This document shows, in pieces, positions 9,909 through 22,814 of a stretch of DNA of 64,000 nucleotides. Numbering within the stretch: the stretch's first letter is position 1; every line of letters starts with the position of its first letter. The position numbers and the translations under genes were made by a program. The notes under the pieces were generated by a model that saw only the letters and a list, made by a program, of their open reading frames with translations, had not been told where the DNA came from and did not search any database. Source of the DNA: Blastomyces gilchristii SLH14081 (Eukaryota; Ascomycota; Eurotiomycetes; Onygenales; Ajellomycetaceae); NCBI RefSeq assembly GCF_000003855.2, contig NW_003101682.1:6102524-6166523 (forward strand), written 5' to 3'.

Positions 9909-12586
9909 CTTGATATCATTGATGCAATTTGAATTGGGTTGTGTAGGTTTGATACCGACCGCAAAGGGTTGATTATGCGCGCGGTTGTTTGTTGCGGTTA
10001 TCGCGGTACCCTTTTTGTCTCTTTTTCTGGTCAACGCCAGAGTGGCCTGTGCGAAGCCCGATAAGCATCACGTAGCCGCTGCAAAGACACCAGAACTCTC
10101 TCGCTCTTTTCTCTCAGATTTATTATTCCGTATCGTACCTGGATTGAGTTAGTTTTAATATGTATCGCGAGCTGATAACGTTCATGGTCGTATCGAACGT
10201 AGGAATATCTCATTTATGCATCCACTCTAGTCTCAAGAGCCTCTGCCATAAATACCCCCGAAGAAATTGCCTTCACCAAGAACGCTGTAGAGAGCATTAC
10301 TGCCCTGAGCTCACAGCCCAGTCGAATATCGCAGCAACCCATTGAACGGAGACCCTGATGGTAGCAGTAAGACTGAGGTATCCGAGGCATCCATGTAAAC
10401 CGCTCCAACGGCTCTAATCCAGGGAAACGGGTTGCCCCGAAATCGGCAATGGCCACCCTCCCACAGTTTGATGTCTCCGGCATACACATACACACGTAGG
10501 TCTGCGGAGGTGAGATGTAGTCATTGAACGATTCCACCCCGGGGGCTGTCGTCTTCCCTCTAGTCGTCTTAGTCGTCTGTCTCTCAGCAGAGCGTTTCCG
10601 CACATCCTCCCAGCAGATAATACATTGCTAATCCTGCAGAAGGTGTAATAGATACTACCCTAAGGCGGATCTGATCGAGGGAATAGAGAAAACTTAGGGA
10701 GAGGGGGGGATAGAGGGAAGCCAAGAGAGTAGTAAACTAGGAAAAGCGTCTAGGTCTCTAGGCAAGATAAACGGAATTGCGATGAAGGACCACAGGGCTG
10801 AAAATGACAATGTTCGCCTTGGAGCCAGATGCTTTGTTTCACGGCACACCCCGTGGCTGAAGGAACCAGGTCTAGCTCGTTGATCATCCACATCTCGCGG
10901 TTGCCATGTAAAGGACGAAAGTACAGGATTTTGAGAAAAGACGATAGAAAGCCAGCCCATCAAGGGGAAGTAACATGATGATGCATGCTCGAACCTCCGC
11001 GTATCATAGAGGTAAAAGCATAGAAGTTTCACACTGGACTTGCCTGCTCTGGAGGTAATTTGCAATTCACCATGAGTTATTCAAAACTAGTGTTGTAGTT
11101 AGTCACTCAAGTCTTCTTTTTGCATTTTTGTTCTTGAATGAAAAAAAAATATATAAATGTAAATAAATATCCATAATAAAAGCATCACATGACACGACAC
11201 AATAAGAATGACGCTAAACCTTTTCATCAAGCTAAGAAAAGAAAACTGGTTGGGGAGAAAATTGCAAGGCAGCGGGCATAAACAACCTACGGAGTACGAG
11301 TACACTGATTTTTAAATCGCTGCGGCAACACCCCAAGGTGAGGTGGTGGTGGCGGCCGCTACAGTTTCCTGATGTGAAAGGTTTGGCGCCCAGATTCCGT
11401 TTAAGTTTCGAGTGCTGCATGAGGCTTAAATGAATATCCACCAATGAGAGCACCACAGTAACTGGAAATGGCGCTTTGTGGTTTTGTTGGGGACCGCGCT
11501 AAGCCTGTTTGGGCGTCCCACCCGTCATGGAAAAGTGCTGGATTTTAGTTCGTCGAACGCTAAATTTACTTTTCTCTGACGAAGTTTCTCGTCAATGGAT
11601 TTGAAAAGAGTAAATAACTTGAGACGATGGCAAGAGAAGTTCAATACACTTTTAGTTTTCTTGTCTACGTTTTCTGGAACAAGCTGGGTAGAGAGAGAGG
11701 GTTTGACCAGGCCTTTTCGGTCTGGGGCGTTGAGGAAGTTTTGACTTTGGCTAGCTACCTAGTTGCCGAGATGGGGCTACCACTTGTACTAATACATACA
11801 GACACTATGAATTCTTGTACCTCAAGAATTTCCACAAGTATTCAGAAATGTCTTACCTCACTCAAGAATACTCACAGTGAATGTTTTATGAAAAGAAAAA
11901 AGAGTTATGAGTTATTCACTTGATGTATTCTTTTCTTGATGTCTATAAAATATAAGGCTCTTTATATGTCAAGAGTGAGTTAATTTTCTTGTGAGTGGAG
12001 GTATAGGGAGTAAATATGGTACATGGTTGTATGCATGTGTAAGGTACCTGGTACAAAGCAAGCGCTGTACAGCGTAAACTCTCCTCCACTCCCACCCCAA
12101 CAAATCGTCCAAGCATAATCTCATCTTCATCCTCGCGACACACAACTTACAAGACAACAGGGAAGAACATCTGATGATGATGATAATGATGATGATGATA
12201 ATAGTTCTTAGCAACCCGTGAAGCTGAAGAGAATCTCACTAGCTTCTTTTTAAAGACGGATACTTTTCTTCTTCCTTGCTCTCAATATCGTCTTCTTCGT
12301 CTGTGGTATACTTCCCCCGGTACTTGGTTGAGCAGGATCAGGCCATTCTTCACACCCTCAACCTTTTTCATTTTTTTAACCCTTTTAACTTCTTCAACTT
12401 TCTTCCTGTTCCCCTTCCACTTCTTCTTCCTCCACGTCCTCATCTTCAACTTCTCTCATCTCTCCACCCATCTCTCTATCAGTCTATCAGCCTCTGTACT
12501 ATCAGCCTCTGTATCCCCTCGTCTGCTTTATCCTTCTTCCTATCGTCCTGATCTCACCAAACGGCAGGCTGGTCCGCAACACCACC
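9909..12586. other. Intergenic region and long leader of the desaturase gene
   Basis: About 2.7 kb without a supportable gene; several 60–129-codon frames on both strands lack motifs. A TACGGAGTA motif lies at 11288–11296 and a GAT microsatellite near 12171. From about 12,260 to 12,560 the plus strand is strongly pyrimidine-rich, as is common just upstream of highly expressed fungal genes, and is probably the 5' leader of the desaturase mRNA. Confidence 0.5.
12171..12202 (+). repeat. GAT/AAT trinucleotide microsatellite
   Basis: Imperfect GAT repeat with AAT interruptions, about 390 bp upstream of the desaturase ATG. Confidence 0.75.
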
Positions 12587-14096
12587 ATGGCTTCAAACGA
12601 AGCCCCCGCAACTACTCCAGCTGCTGCTGGAGGGAAATCCGCAGGCGCAGATGCTGCTCGTCGAACTACCGCTGAACTCAAGAAGGTCCATATCACAGAC
12701 ACACAAATAACGCTGGCAAACTGGCACAAACATGTCAACTGGCTCAACGTCACTCTCATTATCGCCATCCCTATATACGGCCTCGTCCAGGCCTATTGGG
12801 TTCCCTTGCAACTGAAAACAGCTCTGTGGGCTGTTGCGTACTATTTCATGACTGGACTCGGTATCACTGCTGGTATGTGTCCTGAAAATTCACTTTTGTA
12901 TGTTCCAGAGTTTTTGCGTGGGGAACACATCTTTAACTCAGTTTTTATCCGTGTGAACAGGTTATCATCGTCTTTGGGCTCATACCTCATATTCCGCCAC
13001 GTTACCCCTGAGAATCTATCTGGCTGCTGTTGGAGGTGGTGCAGTGGAAGGATCCATTAGATGGTGGGCGAGAGACCACCGTGCCCACCACCGCTATACC
13101 GACACAGAGAAGGACCCTTACTCCGTCCGCAAAGGCCTCTTATACTCCCACATTGGCTGGATGATAATGAAGCAAAACCCCAAACGCATCGGCCGAACCG
13201 ACATCACAGATCTCAATGAAGACCCGGTCGTCGTCTGGCAACACCGAAACTACCTCAAAGTTGTCATTTTCATGGGCCTCATCTTCCCCATGCTTGTCAG
13301 TGGCCTGGGCTGGGGTGACTGGTTTGGTGGCTTCATCTACGCCGGCATCCTGCGCATCTTCTTCGTCCAACAAGCCACCTTCTGCGTCAACTCCCTCGCC
13401 CACTGGCTGGGTGACCAACCCTTCGATGACCGCAACTCTCCACGCGACCACGTCATCACCGCCCTTATTACCCTTGGTGAAGGTTACCACAACTTCCACC
13501 ATGAATTCCCCTCAGACTACCGCAACGCGATTGAATGGCACCAATATGATCCAACCAAGTGGACCATCTGGATCTGGAAGCAGCTCGGCCTTGCCTATGA
13601 CCTCAAGCAGTTCCGCGCTAACGAGATCGAAAAGGGCCGCGTCCAGCAATTGCAGAAGAAGATCGACCAGCGCCGCGCAAAGCTCGACTGGGGCATTCCC
13701 CTCGACCAACTCCCCGTCATCGAATGGGACGACTACGTCGACCAAGCCAAGAACGGCCGGGGCCTCATCGCCATCGCCGGCGTCGTCCATGACGTTACAG
13801 ACTTCATCAAGGATCACCCCGGTGGCAAGGCCATGATTAACGCTGGTATCGGTAAAGATGCCACTGCCATGTTTAACGGCGGCGTGTATAATCATTCGAA
13901 TGCAGCGCACAATCTGCTATCGACGATGCGGGTTGGGGTTATCCGTGGTGGTTGTGAGGTGGAGATCTGGAAGCGGGCGCAGAGAGAAAATAAGGAGGTG
14001 GAGTCGGTGCGGGATGAGTATGGGAATCGGATCGTGCGGGCGGGAGCACAGGTGACGAAGATCCCGGAGCCTATTCCTACGGCTGATGCAGCGTAG
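12587..14096 (+). CDS. ole1: Acyl-CoA delta-9 (stearoyl-CoA) desaturase with cytochrome b5 domain
   Basis: Two exons: join(12587..12872, 12961..14096), about 473 aa. The ER-membrane enzyme introduces the delta-9 double bond into palmitoyl- and stearoyl-CoA. All three di-iron histidine boxes are present: HRLWAH (about 98–103), HRAHH (about 135–139) and HNFHH (about 272–276), plus [11 protein letters not shown]. The C-terminal third is a fused cytochrome b5 domain with the heme motif DHPGG (His about 381) and a second ligand region HSNAAHNLL, the fungal Ole1/SdeA architecture. The single 88-nt intron (GTATGT…CAG) splits the first glycine codon before the first His box, and splicing restores that box. 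The ATG has a strong context (CACCATGG). Hydrophobic pairs before and after the second His box fit four membrane spans. Confidence 0.96.
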
Positions 14097-15736
14097 AAAG
14101 AAGTGCTCCTTTGGAACTTTTCCTTGTTTTGATATTTGACGTGTGCCTTTAGAAGGTGAAAAAGTCGCGGGTTTTTGATGATATGCGACAAACACCATTG
14201 TTTTCTGGAGTTTTTTTCTTTTTTTTCTTCTTTCTTTTCCCTTTTTTTTCCCTCCATTAATTTTTTCCTCTCTCCATTCCTTGTTCTCTTTTCTCTCTTC
14301 CTGTACCCATCGCTCTTGTAATACGTAACGGCTGCAACGAACATAACCCAGCACATATCTGATTTTGATTTAATGTCTTCGTTTCTTTTCTTTGTTAGTT
14401 ATCTTCATGGGGTTTCCTGACCAAAAAAAAAAAAAATATCTTCCGCCCCCTCGATAACTTTATTTTCCTTTTTCATCTTGGTATCCACCCTCCCCCCCGT
14501 CTTTTCATCCGCTCCACTTCTAAGTGAACTGAAATGCTGTCGGGATAAGGTATGCTTCACGCATACCATACCGCACCTGAAAATGCTTTTTGAGTCTGGG
14601 TTGCGCCGTTTGTGCTTCTATTTCTTTTTATTCTCATGTATCTCTTCTTTTCTCCAAAGACCTTTTTGTATTTTTCGCACATCTCTTCCTCAGTAATATA
14701 TCCCTCCCTCCCCTGCCTCTCGTCTGCACCCTTAACAAAAGAATACGCTCGGCCGCATCTCTTTTTAATATTTGCTTTCTCCTTTTCTTTTCTTCTATTT
14801 TGTTTTTTCTTTCTTCCTCCTTATCATCTCCCTTAATTGATGGTAAAAAATATGTCTGATGAGAAACAACAGCGAGTAGTCTAGCATCTAGACGAATACA
14901 AGAATAAGACTAATACAAAAACAAATGACGTTTTGCTTTTCCTTTTCTTTGATTGAAATGTGGATATGAGATAACTAAAATTTGACGATGTGAAAATGTC
15001 GTATTTTTCTATTCCTCTCCGCCTGCAACAAGAAAAGAAAGAACTTACAAGCATTCTCATTCTTTTGCACAGGAAATCAAGGTTTTCCTCTAGAGTTAAC
15101 TATTAAATAAGGGACGAGTAATCCCTCCAGGCTTCAAGCAACCCGCCAGGGGCCCGTGTTGGGAGCAGAGAGAGGAGAGAAGAGAGAGAGAACAGAGGAA
15201 ATAAATCTCAGTGAGGAAAGTAATTTTAGTAATTAATGAATCAGTAGTTACAGATTGAAAAAGATATGAAAAGAAAACAAAACACTTTTGACAACTGGCA
15301 GTTATCATTTGGGAATAAATTGAGGGGAACAACAAGACAGCGGTTGAACATGTGATTTCTCGCTGTTTGAGAGGACAAGAGACAACACAGCAGGTTCATT
15401 AGAAACATCTGTATGGATATCTATCTATACATCTATATCAAACATCAGATCCTCATAATACTGGATGATAGTACGGATTATAACCTTGTCTCCAAGAAAG
15501 GAATACTCAATTTCCTTTTCCTTTCCCCCCCCCCCCCTTCATTCTTTTATCGAGTTAGTTAGATTAGTTCCTTTTCAATGTTATGTACTGTGTGCACAGA
15601 GTTGTATAACGGCGTGATGAACAGTAGCCACGGATTACAGGGACAGGGAACCCTCCTTAGCCTGCGGAATGCATATTTCTTGCATCCATGCAATATGTAA
15701 TCTGTACGGAGCATGCATTTCCCGAATTGCTGTTCT
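14097..15736. other. 3' region of desaturase gene and flank of the copia element
   Basis: About 1.6 kb with no supported gene. It is rich in T/C runs, with a poly-C tract at about 15,526–15,538. It ends at the GTTCT target-site copy (15,732–15,736) of the copia element. Confidence 0.6.
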
Positions 15737-15846
15737 TGTTGGCCGTTACGGCCGTTGCGGTTAGCGATCCCACCAGATCACGTGACCCACCACTATATTA
15801 TGTTCTTGTAGATAGATCTATCAATACAACCTTCAACTATTCTACA
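15737..15846 (+). repeat. Copia 5' LTR
   Basis: 110 bp, TG…CA ends, preceded by GTTCT. It keeps many CpG and GpG sites, unlike the interior, and differs from the 3' LTR at about two positions. Confidence 0.93.
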
Positions 15847-16454
15847 GATTATAGCCTGAATGGCACATTTTTCTTTTTAGAATATTGCATCAATATTTTT
15901 AATAAAAATAGTTCATCTTTTTTAAAAAGTCTTTTACTTTTTATTAAAGATATTTCATTTTCTCTGAATTCACTGATTAATAAATTTATATACTTTTAAC
16001 TTTTGAAAAGTGCATTCTCTATTATAAAGAATATTTTTTTTTTTTTTTTTTTTTTTTTTTACATATCTAGAAGAAGCAGAGTCATCTTAATATAAGTGAT
16101 ATATCTATTACTTCAGAGTTCAGCTCAAGACTCAGAATTACTTACTCTATTAAATAACTTATTAATAAAATAATTACTTATTATGAGAAAGTTTCTGAGT
16201 TATAAGATAAGACTGATGTTAGTTTTTATCAGAGTATGAAATTTGATGATAAAATAAAAGAGAAGCTTTAGAATAAGAGAAAGCAGAGTTAATATTTATC
16301 TACAGAATCTGTTTATTTTAACTTATTAAATTCTTTATTATCTCTTACTCTCAGAATACTGACTTTTAATAATAATTTAAATTAATCTATCTATTACACT
16401 GCAGATAATTTTATAAATTTTATACAGATAATACTTTAAAATTAAATAACTATA
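15847..16454 (+). other. Copia internal sequence upstream of the hAT insertion
   Basis: AT-rich internal leader of the copia element between its 5' LTR and the hAT insertion. It includes a 27-base T run at 16,034–16,060. No coding motif is recognisable. Confidence 0.6.
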
Positions 16455-16831
16455 GCTGATACTAGACTGATCATGTGACTGTGTCTGAAATCAGAATCAA
16501 ACTTTACAGTTATTACATTGTCTAAAAGTATTACTTCTGATTATAATTTGTGTTTATTACATTGATTTTAAATCACATTATTTCAAATATTAAAGGTCTC
16601 AGATTCACTTTTCAAATAAAAATCTAGTTTCAGATAAAGAATATATTTAAATTCTTAGTTACATTTTCATTCTGATCTCATTATTAAAAATGACATTAAA
16701 TGAGATTATGAAATCATTTCTTACTTACATAATATTATAATATAGTGCTCATTTATTGAAAATTTAACAGAGAGTATTATTAAATATCATTACTTTTCTG
16801 AATACAGATTATAATTAATATCATTTTAATT

Positions 16832-17008
16832 AAAAAAAAATATAAAATATAAAAAAAAATAAAAAAATAAAAAATAAAATAATAACAAGAAAAAATCACA
16901 ATAAAAAAAAAGAGAAAGAAAAAAAGAAGAGAAAGAAAAAAAGAGAAAGAAAGAGAAAGAAAAAAAAAAAGAAAAGAAAAAGAAAAAAATAAAAAATAAA
17001 AATAAAAA
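16832..17008. repeat. Poly-purine (A/G) low-complexity tract
   Basis: A long A-rich tract with interspersed G inside the left part of the hAT element. The Phe-rich minus-strand open frame across it is a composition artefact. Confidence 0.7.
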
Positions 17009-18111
17009 AAATCAAGATCACAGAGCTGCAGTACTCTTAAAATACTCACTCTTCAGAGTCTTTACAATATTTATTACTAACTGTGTATTTCTCACAGTGA
17101 GAGTAACACAGCTGTAATAAGTTATTATCTTAATATTATCTAATAAATAATCAGTATATATCTGTATAAATGTGAATAATTAGAAAATATACACTTAAAA
17201 AGTATGATCAGAGTGAACTCTGCTATCACTTAAATAATATCAAGAACAGAATGCTGAAATTAATGATTTTTCTTATCAATTTTATAGATAAGATATGTGA
17301 AGATAATCTTGAGAAATATAAGATTCTCTGACTTCTGATAAAAACAGATCTCACAGAGAGACTCTATTTTCATCATATCAGAGACTGAGTATTATCAAAA
17401 AGTATTACTTCAATATATATATACTTACTGTAATAATTCATTCTCTGTGCATGTGACTGAGAGTTACAGCTTTCTCACACTGTATAACTCTCTCTGAAAT
17501 ACTGCTACTGATTTACAATCTATGCAGTCTCTCAGTTCAGTACATGCTGTGTATATACAGCTCTGCATACTGAGACTGTGTTGATTATTATAATCTGATA
17601 TAGTACTCACTTTTCATGAGCCATGTTTCATTTGATTGAGAGGAGAAAGGAATACAACTGCTATTTTATTTAAGAGAGAATGAATAATTGAATCTATAGA
17701 AGATAATTTAATTTCTTCTGTATTTGAAATTTAATTAGTCTATACTCTTCAAATTGAGAGTTTTTGAGAGTGTTTTAATAGTTTTCATATCAGCTTGAAA
17801 TTAGTGATTGATTGAAGAAGAGAAAAGAGAGAAGAAAGAAATGAGAATAACTTATCTTTATAATATAAAAATAGAGAATTGCTGCAATCATTTATTCTAG
17901 TAACAAAGATCTGTTTTCTGCATATATCTCTGATACAGATTATATGATAACTATATACAAAGAATATTAACAGTGCATGTATTGAATGAAGATAATATTA
18001 CTATACAACACTGTAGCTGTTTCTGTACATCTCTGAAAGCTGTTAATATTTTCTTTAAGTCTCTTTATATTTGATAAGTTAGTAATATATTTCAATACAC
18101 TTTCTCTTTCA

Positions 18112-18148
18112 TTATTATTATCATCATTATCATCATCACTATTATTAC

Positions 18149-18208
<60 letters not shown>
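18112..18208 (+). repeat. ATT/ATC trinucleotide microsatellite
   Basis: ATT repeat, imperfect (ATC units) in its left half and pure in the right half, inside the hAT element just before the transposase-like region. Confidence 0.85.
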
Positions 18209-19005
18209 CATATTATTTCTGATTATCTCTTCTGTCTTCACCTCTCTTCAACACTCACTGAAATTAATTATGTTATTTCTCTTCAAATATTCTGTGATTC
18301 TGCAGATTATCAAGGTGTGTGAGCACTGTCACAGATTGAAGAGAGGGAAGAAGAAGATGTTTAAGTGAGAAGAGATAGATTATAAGACATGTTATAATGC
18401 CTTGAAGAGACTCTGTAAGAGAGTAGAATAATAACAATTTTAAGTAACACTTCTGATAGATTTAGACTGAACTAAGTATAGAAATAATATGAATGACATT
18501 ATCTGTGAGAGATTGAAGAAGAAGACAGTGAAGAGTCTTATACAGTAGTAATAAAATCAGAAGAAGTTCTGAGAATGATTTAAGATTAAGATGAAGAGAG
18601 AGAGAGAAGAAGAGTGTTACTGTAAATAAGTAATGATAGAAGAAGATTAAGAGAGTATTAAAGTAGAAGATAAAGAAGTTAAAACTGATAAGTTTTTTAT
18701 TTATTAAGAGATAATAATTTTTAATAATACTTCTATTCTCTAATTAATTAGCAGAAGCTGATAGAGAAGAAGGAAATTGAGATCTTATTCAGACCTTGAA
18801 TACACTTCATAATTCAGAATATTAAGAAGATAGCTCTGCTCTCTGAGCATGCTAATCTGCTTATTACTGAGATGAAATCTGAGACAGCAGATCAGAAATT
18901 GCGGGATTTTGAAGCATAGATTAACCTGACTGAGAGAGAGCAGTGAGAACTCTTCTCTGAGAAGATAGTGAAGAGAGATTTTAAGATAATTATCATCTCA
19001 GATGA

Positions 19006-19029
19006 GAAGAAGAAGAAGAAGAAGAAGAA
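19006..19029 (+). repeat. AAG trinucleotide microsatellite
   Basis: Short AAG run within the hAT element, probably from lysine-rich coding sequence. Confidence 0.6.
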
Positions 19030-22000
19030 TGAGAAGTGAATTATAAAGAATAATAAAGAAGAATGAGAAAGAGAAGAAAGATGATAAGTAGAAAAAGTTT
19101 TTTTCTTTTTATATTAGTTAGTTATAAGTTCATAATTATTAATAATTGAAATTAATTTTGAATTTTTAAAAATTATTGTACAAGTTGTAATCAAGTCAGA
19201 AATAATATATATATATATATATATTTAACTATCATGATTCACAAATCACTATAATGTATAAGTATTAACATTTTTTCAACATTGATATTCATAATATTAA
19301 TATATTTTTAATGATATTATCTGATAATATAATTTGATAATACTCTCTTTCATAATATTAATATATTTCAAGAAATATGACAGAGATTAATTAAGATTGT
19401 TTATTTACTTTTATACATTAATAATATTTAATCTGAGTTAGTACTAAAATTATAACTAAGCTAAGAAATAAGATTATTTTCTCTTATATTAATTCTTCTT
19501 ACACATATCAGTGATCAGTTATTGAAAATAAATTATTATCTTTCTCAAATTATTATTATATCTTCTAAATTCACTTCTTTCACTTCTTTTACTTCTATTG
19601 AAGATTTATAAACTCTTCAAGAAATCACTGTGAATTACAAAGTCTATATTATTTACAATTCAACACAGAATGCTCTCTTTCAATTATAATGAATAATCAC
19701 TTCATTCTTCACATCTGATTTCAGGCTATGAAATTTATGAAAAACTCAACACAAACACTGAGATAAACTATGAAATAATTATCAATAGATTGTATTATAG
19801 ATTACTAAAGTGTTATCTCTCTACTGCAATCACTGCAACTTTATTCAGAAACATTTATTATAAACTAATTATAGCTCTGAAGAAATTTTCTAACATCTGA
19901 AGTCATCAGAATATAGATAATAAAAGAAAAATAATCAGAAAATTACTACTAAGCTGATAAGTTACTTTATCAGATAATGATTTTTAATAACACTAACTTT
20001 CTAATTTGAAGAAAATTATGCAAAAATAATTATATATCAGTACTCTGATTTCACAACTCTCATCTGATAACTTCTGTAAATAATTACTTTATATATATAT
20101 ATCTCTGAATCTTTCTCTTTAATTAATTGAAAACTCTGAATTCTGAACACTTCTTCAAATACTTAATTTAAATCTTTATATTTCACATTGACTCTGTCTT
20201 CAGTTCAACCTTGAGATATACTACAAAGTTAATATACAATATCTAGAATCAGAGTTGAAGAATCATTGAAGAGTGTCTCTCACAGTGAATATATAAACTA
20301 GTATAAACAATCTTACATTTATAAGAGTTATATGTTATTATATTGATAAGAACTGAACTTATCAAGAGATATTAATTGAATTTGAATCATTGATCAGTAG
20401 TCATACTGAAGATTATATAATAGAGATATTAATAACTGTGATTAAAAATGACTATTGAGATATTAGTCTCAGTCTTCTTATAATTATAACTGATAATGCT
20501 GTGAATAACTACACTATAGTGAAGAGCTTGAAGCAAAAATTGACTTTGTATTTCTGAAATAATAAATAAGATTATATTCTCTGCATTGCTCATATAATTC
20601 AACTTATGATATAAACACTGATAAAGAATCTTAATATTGAGATGAAGAATAATAAGATGACTGATTCTTGAGATAAGAATGAGATGAAAGTGATTACTTA
20701 AGTAACTTTTACATTCACTTTGTAAAAGATAATGTTTTTTGACAATACTTTTTAATATTGCTTTTTAATAATGCTTTTTGATAATGCTACTGTTAATTTT
20801 GAATAGATTGATTAATAATTTAAATATCATAGATTCAAAACATTGCTAATGTGATTTATACCTTCTCTAAATAATAATAATGATTTCATGATATTTAATA
20901 AACAAACAAATCAGTTACATCACTGAATATGATACAGAATGTTAGAACACAGTGAAGTGTAATATATAAGATAACTATTCAGACTCTTCAATTGTATCAG
21001 ATAATTGATTATTGAGTGTAATACTCTGATTGAAAAAAGATTCAGATATTAAAACTTTCTGATATAAAGTAAACTCAGTTGAAATATGTGATTGATTTAC
21101 TGTTTCAGTTTTATAAGATAATAAAGACAGTCTTAATCACTTGTATATCAATGCTACAGTCAGTCTGATAAGTGTATAACAGTTTATTTACTTATCTTGA
21201 GAAGCAGTTAAATCACTTAAAAAGAAATTCAGTCTGAGATAATGCTATAGTGCAGGCTATTATTACTGTAAGAAATAAATCAATATATTACTACAGCAAA
21301 ACTGAACAATCTTTTACAGAGTACTATACTGTAGCAGCTCTACTAGATCTCTTCTATTGAGTTAATATCTACACTTCTTAAGATTGAACAGAGGAGAAAT
21401 GAGACTTATATATTAAATTAGTCTGAGACTACTACAATGTCAACTATCAGAGATTTGAATAAGCAGATGTTTAAGATGTGAAGACAGTGAAATACAATTC
21501 TCTAGTAAGTAATGATCTTTAGTAATACTTCATATCACATAGAACTATAATACTCACTTTAAAACAGAACTTGTATACATTGATTGCAACTGAAAATCAG
21601 ATAAAACTATATACTTATAAAACTGAATTTGACTGCTATCTTCAAGATAATCTGATGAATTTACACATTAAATCAATTCTAGAGTTATGAAAAATTGTTA
21701 AGAGTATATATTCAACTGTTACACTAATAGTGTGTGATATTCTAACAATTTCATTGATAGAGGTGAGAATGAAGTGAAAGTTCAACTCAAGTTAAGATAT
21801 TTATTATTATCATCAGAGACAATTACAAGAAGAAATAATCAAGAAACTTATAATTGTAAAACATGAAATTATCAGACAGTTTAATACCTCTGATCACAGT
21901 ATATCAGAGAAGTGTAGTTTTTATAAGAAAGTGAAGAATAAACTTGCATAAGAATGTATTTAGTTATTTCATAAGTGTTATCAATAATTATTATCAAATT

Positions 22001-22210
22001 CTGATTATATAAGCAATCACTGAATAAACTGAATGAGACTGATTTTAATCTTCAGTCTCAGTCTTATTCTGATTTTGAAAGAATGATCATCTTTTACAGT
22101 TTATTCTGAGAAATTACTTCTCTTTTACTGTTCTTGAATTAAATCTGGTCATTTTTCACATTATTTCTCTCAGAAATGATTCATTTTCAGATTTTTTTAA
22201 GGCTTGGTTC

Positions 22211-22716
22211 TAGACTGGCCGCCGGGATCATGAATTTCATGTTTGATCTCATTTGGTCTGATCTCATACATTTCTTGGCGTGAATCCCACTGGGACTAAT
22301 CATTAAAAAAACATGTAAAGTGACTATATATCAGATCTCAAAATGAGATCATGACTTAGAAAAAATAAGAAAGTGGTCTCATTTGGTTTCATTTAGTCTC
22401 ATTCTTGGCATAAAGTTACTATTTTTAGACATTTTAAGGTTTTTTTTAGACTATTTTCAATTTTTTAAAAAGTAACACTTTTTGGTAATACTCAAATGAG
22501 ATTTAAAGTCATTTAAAGCAATAAAAATAATTTAAATTGAGAAGTGAAAATCATGATCTCATTTGAAAAATGTGACAAGAGTAGACAGTAAGTCTCACTG
22601 AGACAGTATGAGACTACTATCTAATGTTAAAACAGTGTAATGAAATTAGTTGAATTGATAATGAGACTATCAAATATTCTGATCCTGGTCCCAGACACGG
22701 TCACACAGTCAGTCTA
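22211..22716 (+). mobile_element. 506-bp hAT MITE, copy 1 (little mutated), nested in the hAT element
   Basis: Starts TAGACTGGCC and ends GTCAGTCTA; flanked by the 8-bp duplication CTTGGTTC / CTTGATTC (one G-to-A change). Length 506 bp, exactly as for copies 2 and 3. No coding capacity. It retains CpG/GpC-rich ends (GGCCGCCGGG, GGCGTGA), so it escaped most of the mutation that hit its host. It sits about 90 bp from the right end of its probable parent. Confidence 0.9.
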
Positions 22717-22814
22717 CTTGATTCTGATAAGACTCACGCCAAGAAATGTATGAGATCAGACTAAATGAGATCAAATGTGAAATTCATGATTCCGCCGGCC
22801 AGTTTAGCTGATAC

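Larger units (their letters stand above)
16463..22806 (+). mobile_element. hAT DNA transposon (parent of the 506-bp MITE), mutated
   Basis: The left end TAGACTGATC and right end GGCCAGTTTA (from GGCCAGTCTA) are bounded by a perfect 8-bp duplication GCTGATAC (16,455–16,462 and 22,807–22,814), the size hAT transposases make. Without the nested MITE it is about 5.8 kb. Plus-strand transposase relics near 20,480–20,620 read ITDNAVNNYTIVKSL and IAHIIQLMI, the conserved hAT core around a catalytic Asp. The surrounding frame is broken by stops. The left ~1.8 kb is non-coding, purine- and AT-rich. Roughly 40 bp at the left end and ~75–100 bp at the right end match the two ends of the MITE family in swapped orientation. 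The superfamily call rests on the 8-bp duplication plus these two motifs. Confidence 0.82.

Noticed and set aside
10214..10603. 129-codon minus-strand frame
   Set aside because: No family motif; overlapping frames of similar length exist in the same place.
13216..13836. Ser/Thr-rich 206-codon plus-strand frame
   Set aside because: Out-of-frame shadow of the desaturase exon 2.
16780..17049. Phe-rich 89-codon minus-strand frame
   Set aside because: Direct result of the poly-purine tract on the plus strand; not a protein.
22211..22716. TA-flanked ends suggesting a Tc1/mariner MITE
   Set aside because: The TA belongs to the terminal repeat (TAGACTG…CAGTCTA). Beyond it all copies show 8-bp duplications, which fits hAT, not Tc1/mariner.
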